Positions 48,936 to 51,623 of a stretch of 51,623 bases of DNA are shown one piece after another (the stretch's first letter is position 1; each line of letters opens with the position of its first letter). The notes under the pieces are model-generated. The model was not told where the DNA came from. It worked only from the letters and a program-made list of their open reading frames with translations, and ran no database searches. Source of the stretch: an uncultured Lachnospiraceae bacterium (GTDB lineage: Bacteria; Bacillota; Clostridia; Lachnospirales; Lachnospiraceae); contig CAMVGV010000017.1 in the NCBI GenBank assembly GCA_947167135.1, positions 1 to 51,623 on the forward strand. The letters run 5' to 3'. A program made the translations under genes and the position numbers.

Positions 48936-50258
48936 ATGGACTTATTCGAATATGTAAGGTTCGAAAACCTGAAAAAAGAATCTCCGCTGGCTGCGAGGCT
49001 CAGACCCTCCACTCTAGATGAGATAGAGGGACAGGAGCATATCCTTTCCGGGGGAAAGATGCTCTACCGTGCCATAAAGGCCGATAAGCTGAGCTCCGTT
49101 ATATTCTACGGACCTCCCGGAACCGGCAAGACCACCATTGCCATGGTCATAGCCAATACGACAAAGGCCGGCTTTAAGCAGCTTAATGCAACCACCTCGG
49201 GAAAGAAGGACATGGAAGAGGTGGTTAAGGAAGCGAAGGAAGCCGCAGGGATGTATGGGAAAAAGACCATACTCTTTATCGACGAGATCCACAGATTCAA
49301 TAAAGCGCAGCAGGATTATCTCCTTCCCTTTGTGGAAGACGGAACGGTTATACTGATAGGGGCAACAACGGAAAACCCTTATTTCGAAGTGAACGGGGCG
49401 CTTCTTTCAAGATCGCTGATATTTGAATTAAAGCCCCTGACAAAGGACAATATAAAGAAAATCATTTTAAGGGCACTTTCTGACAGGGAGAGAGGGCTCG
49501 GTGCATACGGAGCAGATATAGATGAGGATGCCCTGGAATTTCTTTCCGAAGTAGCGAACGGAGATGCCAGAGCCGCTCTCAATGCAGTGGAGCTTGCCGT
49601 GCTTACCACAGAGAAGAACGGGGACGGCAGGATACATATAACCCTTGATGTTGCGGAGGACTGCATACAGAGGAAGGCTGCAAGGTATGACAGGAACGGG
49701 GACAATCATTATGATACCATCTCGGCATTTATAAAGAGCATGCGGGGATCGGATCCCGATGCGGCTGTTTATTATCTTGCGCGGATGCTGTATGCGGGAG
49801 AGGATATTAAATTCATTGCGCGGCGAATTATGATCTGTGCGGCTGAGGATGTGGGCCTCGCAGATCCGATGGCTCTTGTGGTGGCGACAAACGCGGCTTT
49901 GGCAGTCGAAAGGGTAGGACTTCCGGAAAGCAGGATAATCCTCTCGGAAGCGGCGGTCTATGTGGCAACTGCCCCGAAATCCAATGCTTCCTATCTTGCC
50001 ATTGGCGATGCCGGACGGGTGGTGGAAAAGGAAAGCACACCGGGGATTCCGAGGCATTTGCAGAATGTCCATGCGGACTCGCACGGAGAAGAGAGGGAGC
50101 AGGGTTATCTCTATGCACATGATTATCCTCATCACTACGTGAAGCAGCAGTATCTTCCGTATGAGCTGAGCGGCAGGGAATTCTATAAACCCTCAGGTGA
50201 AGGCTATGAGGTAAAAATAAAGGAACACATGAAGAGATTAAAGGAAGGAGACGGGTAA
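48936..50258 (+). CDS. rarA: Replication-associated recombination protein A (RarA/MgsA AAA+ ATPase)
   Basis: A 440-residue clamp-loader-like ATPase acting at stalled replication forks. LAARLRPSTLDEIEGQEH opens the family pattern. Walker A is GPPGTGKTT (about 50-58), Walker B is LFIDEIHRFNKAQQD, and sensor 1 is GATTENP. The C-terminal region has the tetramerisation part with SMRGSDPDAAVYYLARML and YLPYELSGREFYKPS near the end. Full length for the family. It starts directly after the DUF4250 gene. Confidence 0.96.
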   Translation: MDLFEYVRFENLKKESPLAARLRPSTLDEIEGQEHILSGGKMLYRAIKADKLSSVIFYGPPGTGKTTIAMVIANTTKAGFKQLNATTSGKKDMEEVVKEAKEAAGMYGKKTILFIDEIHRFNKAQQDYLLPFVEDGTVILIGATTENPYFEVNGALLSRSLIFELKPLTKDNIKKIILRALSDRERGLGAYGADIDEDALEFLSEVANGDARAALNAVELAVLTTEKNGDGRIHITLDVAEDCIQRKAARYDRNGDNHYDTISAFIKSMRGSDPDAAVYYLARMLYAGEDIKFIARRIMICAAEDVGLADPMALVVATNAALAVERVGLPESRIILSEAAVYVATAPKSNASYLAIGDAGRVVEKESTPGIPRHLQNVHADSHGEEREQGYLYAHDYPHHYVKQQYLPYELSGREFYKPSGEGYEVKIKEHMKRLKEGDG

Positions 50259-50261
50259 TAT

Positions 50262-51518
50262 ATGTCAGATCTGACTTCGCTCGGAAATGCAGCAAAAACG
50301 GCATCGTATACGATGGCACTCTTAAAAGATGATGAAAAGAGAGAAGCATTGATAATGGCTGCGGATGCCATCCTGAAGGGTGCTGACAGGATAATAGCTG
50401 CCAATGGGAAGGATATGGAGGCAGCCCGGGCAAAGGGCACCAGTCCCGCTATGCTCGACAGGCTCGTGCTAAATGAAAAGAAGATAGGTGAGATGGCTCA
50501 GGGAATGAAGGAGGTGGCGGCGCTTCCGGATCCAAACGGTCAGCTGATAGAAAAAATTGAGAGACCAAACGGCCTTATCATAGAGAAACGCAGTGTTCCC
50601 GTCGGTGTGATAGCCATTATCTACGAGTCCAGACCCAATGTGACGGCTGACGCTTTTGCCCTGACATTCAGGTCGGGAAATGCCTGTATCCTGAGGGGTG
50701 GGAGTGATGCCATAAACTCAAATTCCGCCATAACGGATATTATAAGGGAGAGCCTTCGGGGGATCCGGCCGGAAATAGAGGATTCAATGATACTTGTCCG
50801 GGATACTTCACACGAATCGGTAACGGAGCTTATAAAGATGAGGCAGTATCTGGATCTGGTGATCCCCAGAGGCGGAGCGGGGCTTATAAGGAATGTTGTA
50901 AGTAACAGTACCGTTCCGGTGATAGAGACAGGAACCGGAAACTGCCACGTATACGTAGATAAGGATGCCGATCTTGAAAAGGCGGTACCCATAATAGTAA
51001 ACGGAAAGACCCAGAGAATGGGAGTCTGCAACGCGGTGGAGTCACTGGTGATACATAAGGACATAGCGGAAAAGGCACTGCCGCTGGTTTATTCTGCCCT
51101 TCATGAAAAGGATGTTGAATTAAGAGGTGATGATACGGTTTTGTCCGAGCTGAACGGAAGGGGCGGTGTAAATCCCGCCTCCGAAGAGGATTACGGAACA
51201 GAATACCTGGGACCCGTTATTTCGGTGAAGACCGTTTCCACCCTTGATGAAGCGATAGAGCATATAAACAGATTTACCACCCATCATTCGGAGTGCATAG
51301 TCACGGAAAACAAGACTTCGGCCGAGAGCTTTCTAAAAAGGATCGATGCTGCCTGTGTTTATCACAATGCATCCACCAGATTCACGGACGGCTTTGAATT
51401 CGGCTTCGGAGCGGAGATAGGCATAAGCACCCAGAAGATACACGCGAGGGGACCGATGGGGTTAAATGAGCTTATGTCTTATAAATACGAGATATACGGC
51501 AGTGGCCAGATACGATAA
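50262..51518 (+). CDS. proA: Gamma-glutamyl phosphate reductase (glutamate-5-semialdehyde dehydrogenase)
   Basis: A 418-residue enzyme of proline synthesis. It reduces glutamyl-5-phosphate with NADPH. The catalytic cysteine lies in KTQRMGVCNAVESLVIH (about 247-263). VIYESRPNVTADAFALTFRSGNA (shown in part) and VDLVIPRGGAGLIRN-type blocks (here LDLVIPRGGAGLIRNV) are conserved. ATG follows AAGGAGACGGG, 3 bp after the rarA stop. Its usual partner proB is not in the window. Confidence 0.96.
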   Translation: MSDLTSLGNAAKTASYTMALLKDDEKREALIMAADAILKGADRIIAANGKDMEAARAKGTSPAMLDRLVLNEKKIGEMAQGMKEVAALPDPNGQLIEKIERPNGLIIEKRSVPVGVIAIIYESRPNVTADAFALTFRSGNACILRGGSDAINSNSAITDIIRESLRGIRPEIEDSMILVRDTSHESVTELIKMRQYLDLVIPRGGAGLIRNVVSNSTVPVIETGTGNCHVYVDKDADLEKAVPIIVNGKTQRMGVCNAVESLVIHKDIAEKALPLVYSALHEKDVELRGDDTVLSELNGRGGVNPASEEDYGTEYLGPVISVKTVSTLDEAIEHINRFTTHHSECIVTENKTSAESFLKRIDAACVYHNASTRFTDGFEFGFGAEIGISTQKIHARGPMGLNELMSYKYEIYGSGQIR

Positions 51519-51534
51519 CAGGATACTGTCCATT

Positions 51535-51559
51535 GTCATTCTGAGCGAAGCGAAGAATC
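51535..51559. repeat. Dispersed hairpin repeat after proA
   Basis: A plus-oriented copy (GTCATTCTGAGCG then AAGCGAAGAATC) begins 16 bp after the proA stop, with ATTCT/AGAAT arms. The remaining 64 bases to the window end show no gene. Confidence 0.9.
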
Positions 51560-51623
51560 TTATATCATAAACTAGTACACCGAATAATAATTAACTGGCA
51601 CATATTTCATTGGATTTAACGCC

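Noticed and set aside
49467-50135. 222-residue minus-strand frame over rarA
   Set aside because: Antisense to a full-length AAA+ ATPase; composition is that of a shadow frame.

Overview
The window comes from a Firmicutes chromosome, most probably family Lachnospiraceae (class Clostridia). The evidence is the S10-spc-alpha ribosomal superoperon in clostridial order, four-Cys S14 (rpsN), a zinc-lid adenylate kinase, an enlarged L17, a GGGtGRT protein beside a NifU-like scaffold, a DUF4250 protein, a CIRCE operator and strong Shine-Dalgarno sites with several TTG starts. Nearly all genes lie on the + strand. The genus cannot be named from sequence reading alone.

Layout. (1) 1-3238: the right-hand part of an integrated plasmid-like element with an unknown 116-aa protein, a hairpin cluster, a CRESS-like rolling-circle Rep and a tyrosine recombinase. 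It abuts the 3' end of a tRNA-Gln(CUG) gene at 3239-3311 (minus strand). (2) 3476-4424: a small hypothetical protein converging on a DUF2971 protein. (3) 4585-12549: a six-subunit energy-converting [NiFe] hydrogenase (echABCDEF) with maturation genes hypC, hypD and hypE; hypF lies 20 kb away at 33281. hypA, hypB and a C-terminal protease gene are not in the window. (4) 12731-13624: an rRNA-methyltransferase-like gene. (5) 13817-29768: the S10, spc and alpha ribosomal operons with secY, adk, infA and rpoA. The map gene usually found after adk is missing. (6) 29835-33183: a fused EcfA1-EcfA2 ATPase, EcfT and truA. (7) 33281-37518: hypF, then the NifU-like/GGGtGRT pair. (8) 37619-42844: an alpha/beta hydrolase, a membrane-anchored MurF-like ligase, a D-Ala-D-Ala-ligase-like protein and a GGDEF(degenerate)-EAL protein. 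(9) 42823-45970: a CIRCE-controlled clpB with a long structured leader. (10) 46049-51518: secDF, a COG2426 membrane protein, a DUF4250 protein, rarA and proA.

How the parts relate. Ech couples ferredoxin oxidation and H2 formation to ion pumping, and HypCDEF build the Fe(CN)2CO part of its active site. The ribosomal block supplies translation, secretion (SecY, later SecDF) and transcription (RpoA). The Ecf module energises vitamin or metal uptake with unlinked S components. The MurF/Ddl group points to a peptidoglycan-precursor step carried out at the membrane.

The most interesting unexplained structure is non-coding. There is a dispersed hairpin repeat whose two arms covary between copies. 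A GC-rich array of four units of about 59 bp lies inside the spc operon between rpsH and rplF. A recurring leader motif before echF, rplO and rpmJ lets one CCGC-type strand pair with either of two GCGG strands 25-27 nt apart. A 36-bp tandem triplication contributes the left arm of the clpB CIRCE operator, and a 173-bp foldback lies between that operator and clpB. No CRISPR array, rRNA gene or complete insertion sequence was seen.
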